64,000 nt of DNA from positions 87,234,005 through 87,298,004 of the forward strand of contig CM035165.1 of the NCBI GenBank assembly GCA_020205615.1. Direction: 5' to 3'. The notes beneath the pieces are model-generated. The model saw nothing but the letters and a program-made list of their open reading frames with translations, searched no databases and had not been told where the DNA came from. Positions 21,139-33,792 of this stretch are shown here, in pieces; within the stretch, counting starts at the first letter, position 1; the number at the start of each line of letters is the position of its first letter. The translations under genes were made by a program, and so were the position numbers. This DNA comes from Panax quinquefolius (taxonomy: Eukaryota; Streptophyta; Magnoliopsida; Apiales; Araliaceae).

Positions 21139-22189
21139 AGACGACCCACTTCACGAAAGACAAACATTGGAGGTGGAAGCTCATTTACATCTGGTATGAT
21201 AAAAGGGATATGATCGAGATTGTTAAATATAACTCTACAAACTAAACCAGACTTTAGAGGAGGAATCTCGCTTAAATATATTCCCTTCTGATGTGATTGT
21301 TGGAGCAGTAGCATTCTCAGCCATCACCTAACCTGGCGGCACAACCAATAGTGAATTCTCATGTGTGCTTTTGGCTTGATCACCAAAACCAACAAATTCA
21401 TCACGAGAAAATGCAGAAGGGAGATTAAAATTGTGTTACTTCCTATTAGGATGGTACCTCATGTGGCCCGAAAGGGTTTGCTGGTTAGAAATGGGAGGTG
21501 ACAAATATAAAACTTCCAAACCGTCACTAGTGACGATAGAGCAACTGCATTGGCATGACCATTAGAGTTGTTTTGTTGTTCCCCTTACTCCAATTAATTT
21601 TATTAAGGTGCTAGTTATGTGCATTTTAATTACGATATAGTTGTGAGACCCCAGATTTTATCAATAAAGATTTAAATTTTGTTGAAATAATTTTTTAATA
21701 TTATGGTGTGAATTTAAGATAATATTATAGTTGTGGGTAGTATTTATAAATTTTGCAAAGTATGCAAGTGGTTATATTATATTCGATTGGTGGGGAATAT
21801 TCGGTTTAGCAGGGGAATATTCGTCTAAACTACTCAATCATTGGTGGACCTCACAATGTAATTATTGTCGGATTGAAAAACGACAAAAATATTTTATTAA
21901 AATAACGGCGGAAGTTTTACCGTGGTTCTTGTTGAACTACTCGGTAGTAAAAGTACGATGTACGTGTAGTTGCATAGTAGTAACACCAGATTGATTATCG
22001 ATGCTTATGTGAGAAGTCACTCAGGTTTGATTCCATTATTGTCGATTAATAATATGAATTATTATAATGATAATGACGTTTTTGTTTTATTCAGTATTAT
22101 TAACGTAATAAAATGCGAAACATCTTTTATATAAAATAGAATACTTTATTAAAGTTATTCTATAAATAGAATATATTATATTTTATTAT

Positions 22190-22243
22190 GCATAGTGTTG
22201 CATAGTGTTTTTGCATAGTGTTTTTGCATAGTATTGCATAGTA
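22190..22243 (+). repeat. GCATAGT repeats in element B LTR
   Basis: Five GCATAGT heptamers are separated by GTT or TTTTT-type spacers. They lie between two copies of ATAAATAGAATATATTATAT. The 3' LTR version is at 27922-27973 and has lost one copy to a small rearrangement. Confidence 0.65.
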
Positions 22244-22369
22244 AAATGTTTTTATATAAATAGAATATATTATATTTTATTTAAAAGATTTTTCTTTAAA
22301 TATGGACCGTCGATTAAAGTAAATCAATCTGACCGCTTCATGGATTAATTACTATGCATTCCATTTTCC

Positions 22370-22377
22370 TATAAATA
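22370..22377 (+). promoter_or_regulatory. TATA box of element B 5' LTR
   Basis: TATAAATA is followed by GAAGCTCATTCC, as in element A. The 3' LTR copy is at 28103-28110. Confidence 0.6.
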
Positions 22378-23023
22378 GAAGCTCATTCCTTCATTATTTT
22401 CTTACGAATTCATTGAAACTCTAGAGAGATAAATTATAGAGAGAAGCTATAGAGAAAAAATTATAGAAAGAAGAAGAGTATTCTCGCTACTTCACTACTT
22501 CTATATTCAGGTTCTTTTTACTGGTAAGGGGTGTTATTCTTTCTTCTTGAAGAGAACTTACATTATTCCATCCACTATTATTCGGGCATTGAATAACTTT
22601 TGTAAAAGTGGCATACCCTATACATAACCTCTTGATACGCCAGATACCCTATACTTGGTGAAATCCTTATGTTATTCCATTGCTTATTATTCCATTTGGA
22701 ATAACTCAGATATCTGTGGTTTACCCTTTCTTTCACCGTTTTCTCTTGAAAATGAGAACATAGTTGGGACGAGTCGGGAACAAGTAATGGTCCGAGGATA
22801 GCATTAGTAGTCCTCACTATTCGTGAAATAGTGTGATAATAGTTGTAATGAGGACTCTTTTTGAGTTTGTATAATATCTAGTAGACAATATTTGTATTCA
22901 AACTCACGCTTTATGTCGTATTGTACCTGACGCTTAGGTTAGTAAGTTGTATTTGAATTTATGTACCATGTAAGTGGCGACCCAAGATGGGTGACGTATA
23001 CCTAATTTTGGGGGCGTCACAGT

Positions 23024-23035
23024 TGGTATCAGAGC
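23024..23035 (+). other. Element B primer-binding site, initiator-Met type
   Basis: TGGTATCAGAGC matches the initiator-Met tRNA complement exactly and lies 2 bp beyond the LTR. Confidence 0.92.
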
Positions 23036-23209
23036 TTAGGGATATGATCCTTGGCTAAGATGTGAGAATAGTACTAGGAGGGGAGAGACGGGGAATTCCT
23101 TCGCTAGTATGACCTACCTAAATTTATTTGGTATTTAATTGGTCACGAGTATGTATAGGGATAATATGTGATATGTTAATTAACCCTTATTTTATGGCGG
23201 TGTTTGAAA

Positions 23210-24360
23210 ATGGCATCCGAGAATGTTGAGAATAGCAATGGAGCACAAGAGATCTGTTGATTCTCCACATATCAATAATCGGAGACAATGTGCAACAGAT
23301 GGCGATAATCCTCCCGTAAACAACAACACCGATCAATCGATGAATGACGATGACGCTTAAAAGGTTTTAGAATTCATGCAACATCGGTAAAGCGACTCTC
23401 GCTCAAAACGTGGGTGGAAACACGGAAAATTCTCGGGCGGTCACCGCTAAACAATTCAAGGAGCCGGGACCACCGGAGTTTAAGGGAGAGCCAAAACCAC
23501 TTCAGCGGAAGCATGGATAAAGCAGATTACCAAGATATTTGATGTCTTGGGATGCTCCGAGGAGCAAAAGTTCCTTCTTGCCTTTATATTCATGCGGAGA
23601 GGCGGATTATGGTGGGAATCGGTAAAAGCGTACTCAACTTCTTTGTCTCAAGATATCTTGGGAGAAGTTCCAGAGTCATTCAACGACAAATACTTTCCCG
23701 AAAGTATTCGCCACATGAAGGAGGTGGAGTTTATCAAGTTGGAACAAAACAATATGACCAAGTGTCGCAATACGAGGCAAAGTTTGCGGAGTTATCACGG
23801 TTTTATGTCCCCACTTGGTAGATAATGAAGAGAGAATGGCGCGAATGTTTTTAAGAGGTTTGAAGCCGAGATACGCGTCAACATCTTATTTCTCATAAAC
23901 CGTGTTTTTATTCGATGTTGTAAATAGGGCTCGATTAGTGGAGCGCGATAACGAGTCAACGCTAAAAGAGAGCAAAAAGCAAAATTATAATACCAAATGA
24001 GAGTAGTCATCGAAGCGGTGACAACAAGCGTGGAGGAAATCAACGGCCGGATATGGTAACCACTTGATGGTAATCGTACCAAAATAATAAGAATGGACAT
24101 TTCAAGAAAAGGAGATTCAACAATGATGGAAAGACGTCGGCACCAGCACCTGTTGTTAAGGAAGGAGAAGGACCACCTATCATATGCTTCAAATGCGGAG
24201 TAGAGGGACACATCAGTCCGAACTACGCCATGCCATCCAAAGCATGTTATAATTGTGGAAGAGAAGGCCACTTAGCTCGATTTTGTCGTTTACCGAAGAC
24301 GAATTCAACTAGGATGGAGGCACCAAAGGCTGTCCCAGACAAACCAAGAGCCGTGTAGTT
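23210..24360 (+). pseudogene. Element B gag, broken
   Basis: It starts MASENVENSN at 23210 and hits a stop within 20 codons. Later blocks in shifting frames are KQFKEPGPPEFKGEPKP, FDVLGCSEEQK, WWES, DILGEVPESFNDKYFPESI and MKEVEFIKLEQ. Two zinc knuckles follow (about 24185-24290). The first has its last Cys as Tyr; the second, CYNCGREGHLARFC, is intact. The damage is heavier than in element A, although some indels coincide with C/G-rich spots and could be sequencing errors. Confidence 0.82.
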
Positions 24361-25085
24361 TAAGAGAGAGCGTTTTTTCTCGTGACGAGGAACCTAAATA
24401 AAATTATCACGGGTAAGTTAATCGTAAGCTCTTGCAAGAAGTCTATACCTTATTAGATATCTGGGTTCTACCCATTCTTTTATCTCTCTTGCTTGCGTTC
24501 AACGCTTAAATTTGACTCTCTGAAGAAATTAGACTTTGATTTATCTATTGAAACTTCGTTGGGAGAAACCTTCATACCTCCATTTGCTTATTAATCTTGT
24601 TGTTTCAAATAAACACTTTCACATTACTGTCGATCTTATCTCTTTGAAAATACTTGCCTTTGAGGTAATTTTTGAAAAAACGATTGATTAACTACTCATT
24701 ATTCTTTTTGTAAGGTTGTTAGCTTTCATATTCCTAACCAACTTTGTTATACTAATTCAAAGTAACCAAACCCTAAAGTTAATCAACATTATATCAAGCC
24801 ATAAGTAAAGAGCCCGATCCTTTCGTTCTTGACTTTCTTGTGTGGAATGCACCAAAGCCGGACTTTACAGAGGCGACGCCATGACCTGAAGAAGATGGCA
24901 AGTTAATAGGTATCAATGTGACGTACTGTCCAAGTCTTGGACGAGAGTAACAGTTTTGAATGATATTTCTATCATTAATAAATTTCTTGGCGTATTCTTG
25001 AAGACTTCCTAGCCTACCCTAGAATGTGAAATCGAATTTTGTATTGACCCCAGTACAAAAACCCATTTCTTAAACCCTCAAATAT
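24361..25085 (+). pseudogene. Element B protease and start of reverse transcriptase, remnants
   Basis: The run from about 24450 corresponds to the protease: its active-site DTGS region reads GATATCTGGGTTCTACCC, so the motif is lost. LDFDLSIETSLGET is still readable near 24530-24570. From about 24960 a few codons match the beginning of the polymerase (INKF, then EIEFCIDP). Similarity ends near 25085. Confidence 0.65.
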
Positions 25086-26289
25086 TTCTTCAACTAAAAG
25101 GATCTGTTTATGTGTATTATGATGAAAGTCATAATAAAAGCATTGGACTAATGAAAATCATGGGTATACATGGTATTAGTAAGTGTTATAATGAGTTATG
25201 TTGGTTATTATGAGAAAACATGAAAGTTTCTTAGAAATCACAAAGAGTTGAAAATCAGATTTTAGTGAAAAACGTAACATGAAATTCAATTGACCATATC
25301 TCCTATTATATTTTGAATTTTGAATGTGGTCAAATCCTAGAGTTAGATCTATGAGTTACCTAACTAATCCAAGTGGAATTACTGGAAAAGGTGTTGTAGA
25401 TTTTTGTGTGGACTGATTTTAGCTAAGGAGGCCAAAGCTGTAAATTTCGAAAATGCTACTGCCCAGAAACTTTAAGGGCTGTTTCGGCCACTTAAATTAT
25501 GAGAAAAATTCTGGCCTTTTGGGACATGAAGGTATATGGTATAAAGTATCTCCTGTCCAAAAATGAGCTCATTCGACTTAAAATGAGCAAGTTATGACTA
25601 TTTCAATATTTAGGTTTTTCCGATTTAAAACGCTTATATAACCGGAGTTCTATAACTCAGATGACTATGAAATTTAAACTGGAGGCTCACGTTAACATGT
25701 GTAAGGTCCTGCCAAGATTTGGGAATTTTGGAGTTAAACTTGAGGTAGCTAATTTCTTAAGGAATTAATTAGAAATTGATTTTTGAAAAATAGTAAATGA
25801 ATTTTAAAAATTCCGAAAAATATATTTTCATTATGGGACTATATTATGCTAAATCCCAGAAAAGAAATATTTTTGGGACTGATTTGGTATTTTCATGAAA
25901 ATAGTTTAGTTACGAACATATGAGTTAAATATGTTATGTGAAGTAACAAAGTTGAAAATAGGATATTATGGCTAGAGAATCTTATATAGAGTATATGCAT
26001 ATTTTTTTGAGAGATCTGATAATTGGTGATGATATCTTATGAGTCCGACATTTTTAATGATTAAATGCATTATATGGTAAAGCGTAAACAATTGAGATAA
26101 ATTGTTTATAAATTTAAGAAGTGATTAAAATATTGGTATAATATTAATGATATTAGATTATGAGATTATTAAGTGATTGATAACATGGGGATATTCTTGA
26201 ATCTGGATAAATTATATTATAAATGTTTAATATTTATCCTTTATCTTATTTGATTGATTCTTTATATCATTATCCTCATGTTTATATTT
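25086..26289 (+). other. Unassigned segment in element B
   Basis: About 1.2 kb of AT-rich sequence stands where polymerase, RNase H and integrase should be. Frames are short on both strands. I recognise no domain and see no terminal repeats that would mark a separate insertion. Confidence 0.4.
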
Positions 26290-27250
26290 TTTTTAAAGTC
26301 ATCTACGTGGCTGTAGAGAGCATAGATGGACTTGGTATGATTATAATGATTGAGATTGTTCTTAAGATAATCATAACAGAATTGAAAACACAATTATCTT
26401 TGGTAGTAGTGCATGGATAATTTGTGGTCGTGATACTAATGAATATCCTTAGCTTTGTGTAGTGCGTGGATGATTCGACGATGTGGATTAATTATTGAAA
26501 TGAGTCTCAAAGAATGAAATATTAATTCATGGATGTGTTCAAAGTCATCTGTGGCTTACGTGCATAGATGGACTTGGTATGATTATGACCGAGGATCATT
26601 CGGTATAATCATAATCAGTAATTGAAAACACAATTATCTTTAAGCCGTAGTGCATGGATAATTTGTGGTCGTGATACTAATGAATATCCTTGGCACGTAG
26701 TGCGGGGATGATTCGATGATGTGGATTAATTATTGAAATGAGTCTCAAAGAATGAAATATTAATTCATGGATGTGTTCAAAGTCATCCGCGGGCTTACGT
26801 GCATAGATGGACTTGGTATGATTATGACCGTGGATCATTCGGTATAATCATAATCAGTAATTGAAAACACAATTATCTTTAAGCGTGTAGTGCATGGATA
26901 ATTTGTGGTCGTGATACTAATGAATATCCTTGGCACGTAGTGCGGGGATGATTCGATGATATGGATTAATTATTGAAATTTGAGTCTCAAAGAATGAAAT
27001 ATTAATTCATTGATGTGGTAAAAGTCATCTTTGGTAGTAGTGCATTGATAGACTTGGTATGATTATGACCACGGATTATTCGGTATAATCATGACCAGTA
27101 ATTGAAAACACGAATATCCTTAGCCGTGAGTGCATGGATAATTCATGGTTGTGATACTATTAAGTCGAGTCTCAAAGATTATTGGTTTTACTGATTTGTA
27201 TATCTTTGGCTGTAGTGCAAAGATGAATTGTTAATGAATATCTTTGGCGG
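26290..27250 (+). repeat. 240-bp tandem repeat of CACTAC-type hairpins in element B
   Basis: About four units of roughly 240 bp begin near 26290, 26530, 26770 and 27010 (AAAGTCATC...GATGGACTTGG...GTATAATCAT...). Each unit carries three or four motifs around GTAGTGCATGG, the complement of the CACTAC motif in A and C. Arms differ between motifs but pair within each: AAGTCATC with GATGGACTT, AATTATCT with GGATAATT, GAATATCC with GGATGATTC. In element A the same module occurs once, inside the LTR. Confidence 0.7.
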
Positions 27251-27351
27251 ATCATAAGATGAATTTAATATTTTAACGATAAAGGTATTCAAGGTACCCT
27301 CATCTCTTATCATACCAGTGCGTACCCTAATTTCGAGGGCTTAAATTCCAT

Positions 27352-27363
27352 AAGGAGGGAGAT
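27352..27363 (+). other. Element B polypurine tract
   Basis: AAGGAGGGAGAT lies just before the TG of the 3' LTR. The 40 bp upstream (GTGCGTACCCTAATTTCGAG and on) match the end of element A's pol region, so both edges of the internal replacement are preserved. Confidence 0.8.
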
Positions 27364-28748
27364 TGTGAGACCCCAGATTTTATCGAATAAAGATTTAAAT
27401 TTTGTTGAAATAATTTTTTAATATTATGGTGTGAATTTAAGATAATATTATAGTTGTGGGTAGTATTTATAAATTTTGCAAAGTATGCAAGTGGTTATAT
27501 TATATTCGATTGGTGGGGAATATTAGGTTTAGCGGGGAATATTCGTCTAACAATGACTCAATCATTGGTGGACCCCAGCAATGTAATTATTGTCGGATTG
27601 AGAAAACGAAAAAATATTTTATTGAAATAACGGCGGAAGTTTCTACCGTAGTTCTTGTTGAACTACTTTCGGTAGTAAAAAATACGATGTCGATACGCGT
27701 GGTTGCATAGTAGCACATTACAGTATTGATTATTGATGCTTATGTGAGAAGTCACTCGGTTTGATTCCATTATTGTCGATTAATAATATGAATTATTATA
27801 ATGATAATGACGTTTTGTTTTATTCAGTATTATTAACGTAATAAAACAGAAACATCTTTTATATAAAATAGAATACTTTATTAAAGTTATTTCTATAAAT
27901 AGAATATATTATATTTTATTATGCATAGTTTGGCTAATGTTTTTGCATAGTGTTTTGCATAGTATTGCATAGTAAAATGTTTTTATATAAATAGAATATA
28001 TTATATTTTATTTAAAAGATTTTTCTTTAAATATGGACCGTCAGATTAAAGTAAATCAATCTGGACCGTTCATGGATTAGTTACTTATGCATTCCATTTT
28101 CCTATAAATAAAGCTCATTCCTTCATTATTTTCTTACTAATTCATTGAAACTCTAGAGATAAATTATAGAGAGAAGCTATAGAGAAAAATTATAGAAAGA
28201 AGAAGAGTATTCCTTTACTTCACTACTTCTATATTCAGTTCTTTTACGGTAAGGGGTGTTATTCTTTCTTCTTGAAGAGAACTTCATTATTCCATCCACT
28301 ATTATTACATTGGAATAACTTTTGTAAAAGTGGCATACCCTATACATAACTTTGTGCACGCTGTGACATACCCTATACTTGGTGAAATCCTTATGTTATT
28401 CCATTGCTTATTATTACATTGGAATAACTTTTGATACGCTGCTTACCCTTTTCTTTCACCGTTCTCTTCAGGAAATGAGAACATAGTTGGGACGAGTCGG
28501 GGAACGAAGTAATGGTCCAGAGGATAGCATTAGTAGTCCTCACTATTACGTGAAATAGTGTGATAATAGTTGTAATGAGGACTCCTTTTGAGTTTGTATA
28601 ATATCTAGTAGACAATATTTGTATTCAAACTCACAGTTTATGTCGTATTGTACACGATAGTTAGGTTAGTAAGTTGTATTTGAATTTATGTACCATGTAA
28701 GTGGCGACCCAAGATGGGTGACGTATACCTAATTTTGGGGGCGTCACA
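27364..28748 (+). repeat. Element B 3' LTR
   Basis: This 1385-bp LTR matches 21642-23021. Long A/T stretches are identical, while differences pile up at spots containing C and G, for example near 28230, 28310 and 28640. Confidence 0.88.
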
Positions 28749-28968
28749 ATAGTTGTCAATTTGACTATATATAATTGAAGTCTTGACACTTGAAGTCTCT
28801 CTAGTCGCTTAGTACTACCCGTTGGGACCTTTTTATTTTTAAAGGATAATTATACCCTTATTATTTAAAGTGCACATGATCATCACATTAGTTGAGATTG
28901 AAAAATATCTACCCAACAATAAAAAAATCACCAGTTGTGATGCTAGTATAACTATATTGGCATCAGCA

Positions 28969-29193
28969 TTAAGGTTGTTTAGTTTTTACCCTTGACGTGC
29001 CATTGATCTTAAGGTGGATAAGAGATTTTGAACATAACAAAAGGGGCAGGAAAGTAAGATAGATGGTAGGGCAAAATGAGAATATGAGGAACAGATCTAT
29101 ATCAGTCCAAATTACATATAGATGTGACAATTTGGTAAAATATATATTAATTTCACATTCCTTATTAATGTCAATACTCCTACAAGGAACCAA
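28969..29193 (-). other. Recurrent minus-strand open frame of the tandem unit (unit 2 copy)
   Basis: This 74-codon frame has hydrophobic content (FLIFSFCPTIYLTFLPLLLC). It also occurs in units 1, 3, 4, 6, 8 and 9 (19409-19759, 30788-31009, 48614-48841, 52136-52363, 55692-55970, 57546-57773). It lies several hundred bases upstream of the zinc-finger relic on the same strand. It matches no family I know, and its persistence may only reflect recent copying of the unit. Confidence 0.25.
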
Positions 29194-29762
29194 CTGGCCT
29201 GAATCATAATACCAATTTACTTTGGTAAGCTGATTTCAAGCACTTCATATGTTGGTGATTCACTTGATTAGTGAAATCTTTTAAAATTAATTTCCAGTAA
29301 AGAAGTAAGTATTTAGTTTATTATAAATAATCTCTTTATGTGCCTTTTTTAGAAAAGTTAAATAGGAAAAGCTAATGTTAGAGCACACAAGTTCGTTGGA
29401 ACAAGTCGGTTAGTATTCGCTAAATTTTTATATTTACTCTGATAGTATAAATATTATTTGGCAGATAATATATAACCTTCAACCATAAATTTGCATTAAA
29501 TATATTTATAACTGTGACACATATTGCAAGACTTTTAAATTTATAAAGAAAAAACAAACCCTTCACTGGCAAATTTGGTATATGCCTGGTATACACCTTG
29601 TTAGGTATATGACTTTTTTGAACAACAAAGTTGCCATGCGCGCCGTATGAAAGTCATCCCTAAGTTTTATTTTTTGTTAATTAAGTTTTCTAATTGGTTG
29701 ATTTCTGTCAAATATGTTATTTGGACAAAACTCCCCTCAATTGAGGCATAAATAGATTTATT

Positions 29763-29850
29763 AGAGGCAAAAAGGCCAATAAACTATCTCAAATTAAAAC
29801 AAATCTAAAATTTGAATTTTAATAATACTATTGTGGAAAAATAAAGTTTA

Positions 29851-29931
<81 letters not shown>

Positions 29932-31575
29932 CTAAAATAGAAAAATTTCATATTTCTATAGAAAAATTAATTTAGAAAGATTAATATTATATGTGAGAAA
30001 TTGGAGAAAATGTGGTCCAAGTAATAGAATAGAAAAAATTGACTTCTTATATCTAGATGATCCAATTAACGAAAAATGAACTTTGGGGGAGGAATCACAT
30101 TTATATCTTATTTGAAAAAAAGGATACAAGATAGTGAAATATGATTCTACAAACTAAACCCTATTCAGACTCTAGATGAGGAATCCCATTTAAAAATATT
30201 CGCTATGATAGGTTGTTGGAACCTTATGATGCGACAGTTGCAGTAGCATTTTCAGCCATTGCCTGACCTAGTGGCACAACCAATAGTGGGTCCTCATGTG
30301 CGCTTTTGACTTGATCACCATAACCAACAAATTCAACACGAAAAAGGCAGTATTATGCTTGTGCCACTTCGTATTAGGATTGAATCTCATGTGGCCCGAG
30401 AGGGCTTACAAGTTAGAAAAGGGTTATGTCAAATATAACACTCCCAAACCATAACTAGTGACGGCAAAACAACTGCGTTGGTATGACCATTAGAGTTGTT
30501 TTTCGTTCCCGTTACTCCAATTATTTTTAGTAATGTGCTAGTTATGTGCATTTTAATTACGATATAGTTGTCAATTTGATTATATATAATTGAAGTCTTG
30601 ACACTTGAAGTCTCTCTTGTCGCTTAGTACTACCCTTTGGGACCTTTTTATTTTTAAAAGATAATTATACCATATTATTTAAAGTGCACATGATCATCAC
30701 ACTAGTTGAGATTGAAAAATATCTACTCAACAATAAAAAATCTCTAGTTGTGGCGGTAGTATAACTATATTGGCATTAGCATTAGGGTTATTTTGTTTTT
30801 TCCCTTAACGTGCCATTGATCTCAAAGTGGACAAGAGATTTTGGACAAAATAAAAGGGGCAGGAAAATAAGATAGATGGTAGGGCAAAATGAAAATGTGA
30901 GGAACAGATCTATATCAGTCCAAAGTATATATAAAAGTGACAATGAGATAAAATATATATTAATTTCACATTCCTTATTAATATCAGTCGTACTCCTACA
31001 AGGAACCAACCTGGATCATAATATTGGGTTACTTTGGCAAGCTGATTTCAAGCACTTCATAATGTTGGTGATTCACTTGATTAGTGGAATCTTTTAAAAT
31101 TAATTTCCAGTAAAGAAGTAAGTATTTAGTTTATGATAAATAATCTCTTTATGTGCCTTTTTTGGAAAAGTTAAATAGGAAAAGCTAATGTTAGAGCACA
31201 CAAGTTTGTTGGAACAAGTCGGTTAGTATTCACTAAATTTTTATATTTACTCTGATAGTATAAATATTATTTGGCAGATAATATATAGCCTTCAGCCATA
31301 AATTTTCATTAAATATATTTATAACTCTGACACATATTGCAAGACTTTTAAATTTATAAAGAAAAAACAAACCCTTCACTGGTAAATTTGGTATATGCCT
31401 GGTATACACCTTGTTAGGTATATGACTTTTTTGAACAACAAAGTTGCCATGCGCGTGGTATGAAAGTCATCCCTAAGTTTTATTTTTTGTTAATTAAGTT
31501 TTCTAAGTGGCTGATTTCTGTTAATTATGTTATTTGGACAAAACTCCCCTCAATTGAGGCATAAATAGATTTATT
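29763..31575. repeat. Tandem unit 3
   Basis: This is an uninterrupted unit of 1813 bp. Its zinc-finger relic is at about 30230-30445, and the last zinc-ligand His is changed (HMRFN in place of HMRSH). Confidence 0.85.
29853..29929. repeat. TA microsatellite, unit 3
   Basis: This 77-bp TA run has one C interruption near 29894. It lies at the fixed TA position of the unit, just after GAAAAATAAAGTTTAGA. Confidence 0.9.
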
Positions 31576-31664
31576 AGTGGCGAAAAGGTCAAAAAACTAT
31601 CTCAAATTAAAACAAATCTAAAATTTGAATTTTAATAATACTATTTAGGAAAAATAAAAGTTTA

Positions 31665-31665
<1 letters not shown>

Positions 31666-31702
<37 letters not shown>
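31666..31702. repeat. TA microsatellite, unit 4
   Basis: This TA run of about 37 bp is at the standard unit position. Confidence 0.85.
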
Positions 31703-31704
<2 letters not shown>

Positions 31705-31919
31705 CAAAATAGAGTAAAATTTCATAAAATATTTCTATAGAAAAATTAATTTAGAAAGATTAATATTATATGTGAGAAATTGGAGAAAATGTGGTCCAAG
31801 TAATAGAATAGAAAAAATTGACTTCTTATATCTAGATGATCCAATTAACGAAAAATGAACTTTGGGGGAGGAATCACATTTATATCTTATTTGAAAAAAA
31901 GGATACGGGATAGTGAAAT

Positions 31920-33778
31920 TGAAAGTAGTATGCACACAAGCCAATCATGTTTGATGATAAAGCATATACTTTGTAACAATCTTATTCATTTATTAATAAA
32001 AAGTATTAATTTATTAAAGGCTTTTTAATTATCTACATGATGCTGTTTTATAATATGTGATAAACCCATAGTTTTAAGCAATGATTTTAGAATAATGATG
32101 ATGATCATTCTAATGAGATCTAAATTCTTAGAAAGCTTAAAACTAAAATAGTTCCCAATAATTGGATTACTAAATTGGGGATTAGTGAATCCGGATAGAT
32201 TGGTACATACATTGCTTTCTCATTGGATGAGGATGATTGATCTCATGATCATTTGTGTGGAGACACTAAAGCAAGTATGTAGGTGCTTATTAGAGAATAA
32301 GTTCACTGAACGTGGCTCGCTAAGGAATACCTAATGGAGTTTTACTTGCCTATCAATAGGAATTCCTGTAGTGATAGTAGTACAAGTGATCCTTGGACTT
32401 GAGATCATCATAGTATCTTGTGTATGATGATTTATACTTTGACTTATTTCTTAAGACCCTTAGGGTATATCAAAGGGTATGCTTGGGTATAATAAGTTGT
32501 ACATGGAGATAATGTATGATCAATAAAGAATCTACCACTTCTATTAAAAGAAGAAAATGTCCTATGTGATTTGATAAATGACAACCCAAAGAGTCCTTGG
32601 CAAGGCGTAATGAAATTAGAAAGGAGTTTCTAATTTGCATTATTTGAGTTGTGCATTTAAGAGTCGAAATACATATAATTAAATAAAATAAGACTTGGCG
32701 GTAATTCCATGCCTTATATTTAATTGGGACATTGTATGGTGGAAGGATTGAATTGTTCTAGAACTATTTACTCAAAGGTTCTTTAATGATTAATATTAAA
32801 ATCTATATTATCCGGAAAGTCGTTGATCGCTAGAGAGGCTTATCCCTATTGTAGAATAAATATTATTTATTTAAATAAATTAATTGTTTAATTTATTTAT
32901 TTAAATAAGATTAAATTGTTCTAATTGATTTATTCACAACCTAGGTTTAATATGGAGAACCTAAAGGTCACACCATAAAAGGAAAAATAATTATTTAAGA
33001 AGTTAATGGCATAATCGTAATAATATATTAAGTATATTTAATTTAATCTATGGTGATAGAATAAATTAAATAGCTTAATATTTATTATTTAATATTTTAG
33101 AAATATTAAATATAAATTAATAAAAGGAGTCTTATTAATATTATTACAATTATTATTATTATTTTAATTTCTAAAAGAGTTTAGGAATTAATTTAATATA
33201 AGTACTCTCATTTATTCCTAATAGGATTAGGAGGGAAAATTAGTTAAAGGAGTTTAATTAATTATCCCTAATAAGATTAGGGAGCCCATTTAATTAAAAG
33301 AGTTTAATTAAAATAATACCTTATTTTTTTATTAAATAAAGTTACCTGATATCAATATAAGAGGAGTCTTATATCAGATATTAAGAGTACGTAATTATTC
33401 TAATAGTTGGGATAGTACGTTCCTTTTCTATAGAGATAGAAAACTAGGGTTTGAGCCAAATACCCATCTTCTTGAATTCTTATTATTCCTTGGTGGATCA
33501 CCTCTAGAGGCCAAACACTTGGGTGGCTAACGTTGATCAAAGGAAGGAACCAAACCCGGTGGATTCAAGTTGAACGCGAAAAGAATTGGAGGTGAACTTG
33601 TACACGAGGAAGCTTCGGATCTTCAAGGGTATGATTCTTGTTCTTCAATTTTTCGTTTAATTAATAATTGTGCATAAAGGTGATCCGGTTTATGGTTTGT
33701 AAAATTTTAAAACTATGATTTTACACGCCGCTTACTTTGAGCAATTTGATTGCACACATGAATATTACAAACCTAACA
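31920..33778 (+). repeat. Copia LTR 1
   Basis: This 1859-bp LTR runs TGAAAGTAGTATGCACAC to ACAAACCTAACA. It differs from LTRs 2 and 3 at many single bases in its left two thirds, such as ACTTTGTAAC against ACTATGTAAC. A hairpin cluster lies at 33113-33385. Confidence 0.9.
33113..33385 (+). repeat. GGAG/AGAG-loop hairpin cluster in copia LTR 1
   Basis: Five hairpins share a GGAG or AGAG loop but have different stems: ATTAATAARA with TCTTATTAAT, AATTTCTAAA with TTTAGGAATT, TTAGTTAAA with TTTAATTAA, TTTAATTAAA with its complement, and ATATAAGA with TCTTATAT. Between them are two more hairpins, TCCTAAT with ATTAGGA and CCCTAAT with ATTAGGG. The clusters in LTR 2 (40197-40465) and LTR 3 (47304-47563) are alike. 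Confidence 0.7.
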
Positions 33779-33779
33779 G

Positions 33780-33792
33780 TGGCATCAGAGCC
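33780..33792 (+). other. Copia primer-binding site, first internal
   Basis: TGGCATCAGAGCC begins 1 bp after LTR 1. It fits the initiator-Met complement with one change (TGGTATCAGAGC). The second internal has the same at 40867-40879. Confidence 0.85.

Larger units (their letters stand above)
21642..23021 (+). repeat. Element B 5' LTR
   Basis: This LTR is 1380 bp, about half the length of element A's. Its first part, the TATA region and the last 250 bp align with A. It lacks the GAATAGTAC array and the CACTAC hairpins that A carries inside its LTR. Five GCATAGT copies (22190-22243) lie upstream of the TATA box. Confidence 0.88.
21642..28748 (+). mobile_element. Element B: pol-deleted chromovirus relative
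   Basis: LTRs at 21642-23021 and 27364-28748 run TGTGAGACCCC to GGGCGTCACA. The target duplication ATAGT is exact (21637-21641 and 28749-28753). A perfect initiator-Met primer site and a polypurine tract are present. Gag is related to element A, but after a short protease and early-polymerase stretch the rest of pol is missing. In its place, 25090-27300 holds unassigned sequence and a 240-bp tandem repeat. It cannot move by itself. Confidence 0.88.
20303..29762. repeat. Tandem unit 2 (with hAT remnant and element B)
   Basis: Its own sequence is 20303-20515, 21139-21641 and 28754-29762, about 1.7 kb in all. The zinc-finger relic is at about 21280-21510. There the second Cys codon survives (TGT), but the first reads TTT and the HMRSH block reads HMRYH. 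Confidence 0.75.

Noticed and set aside
26290..27250. CRISPR-like regular array
   Set aside because: The 240-bp units repeat throughout with no distinct spacers, and the context is a plant retrotransposon.
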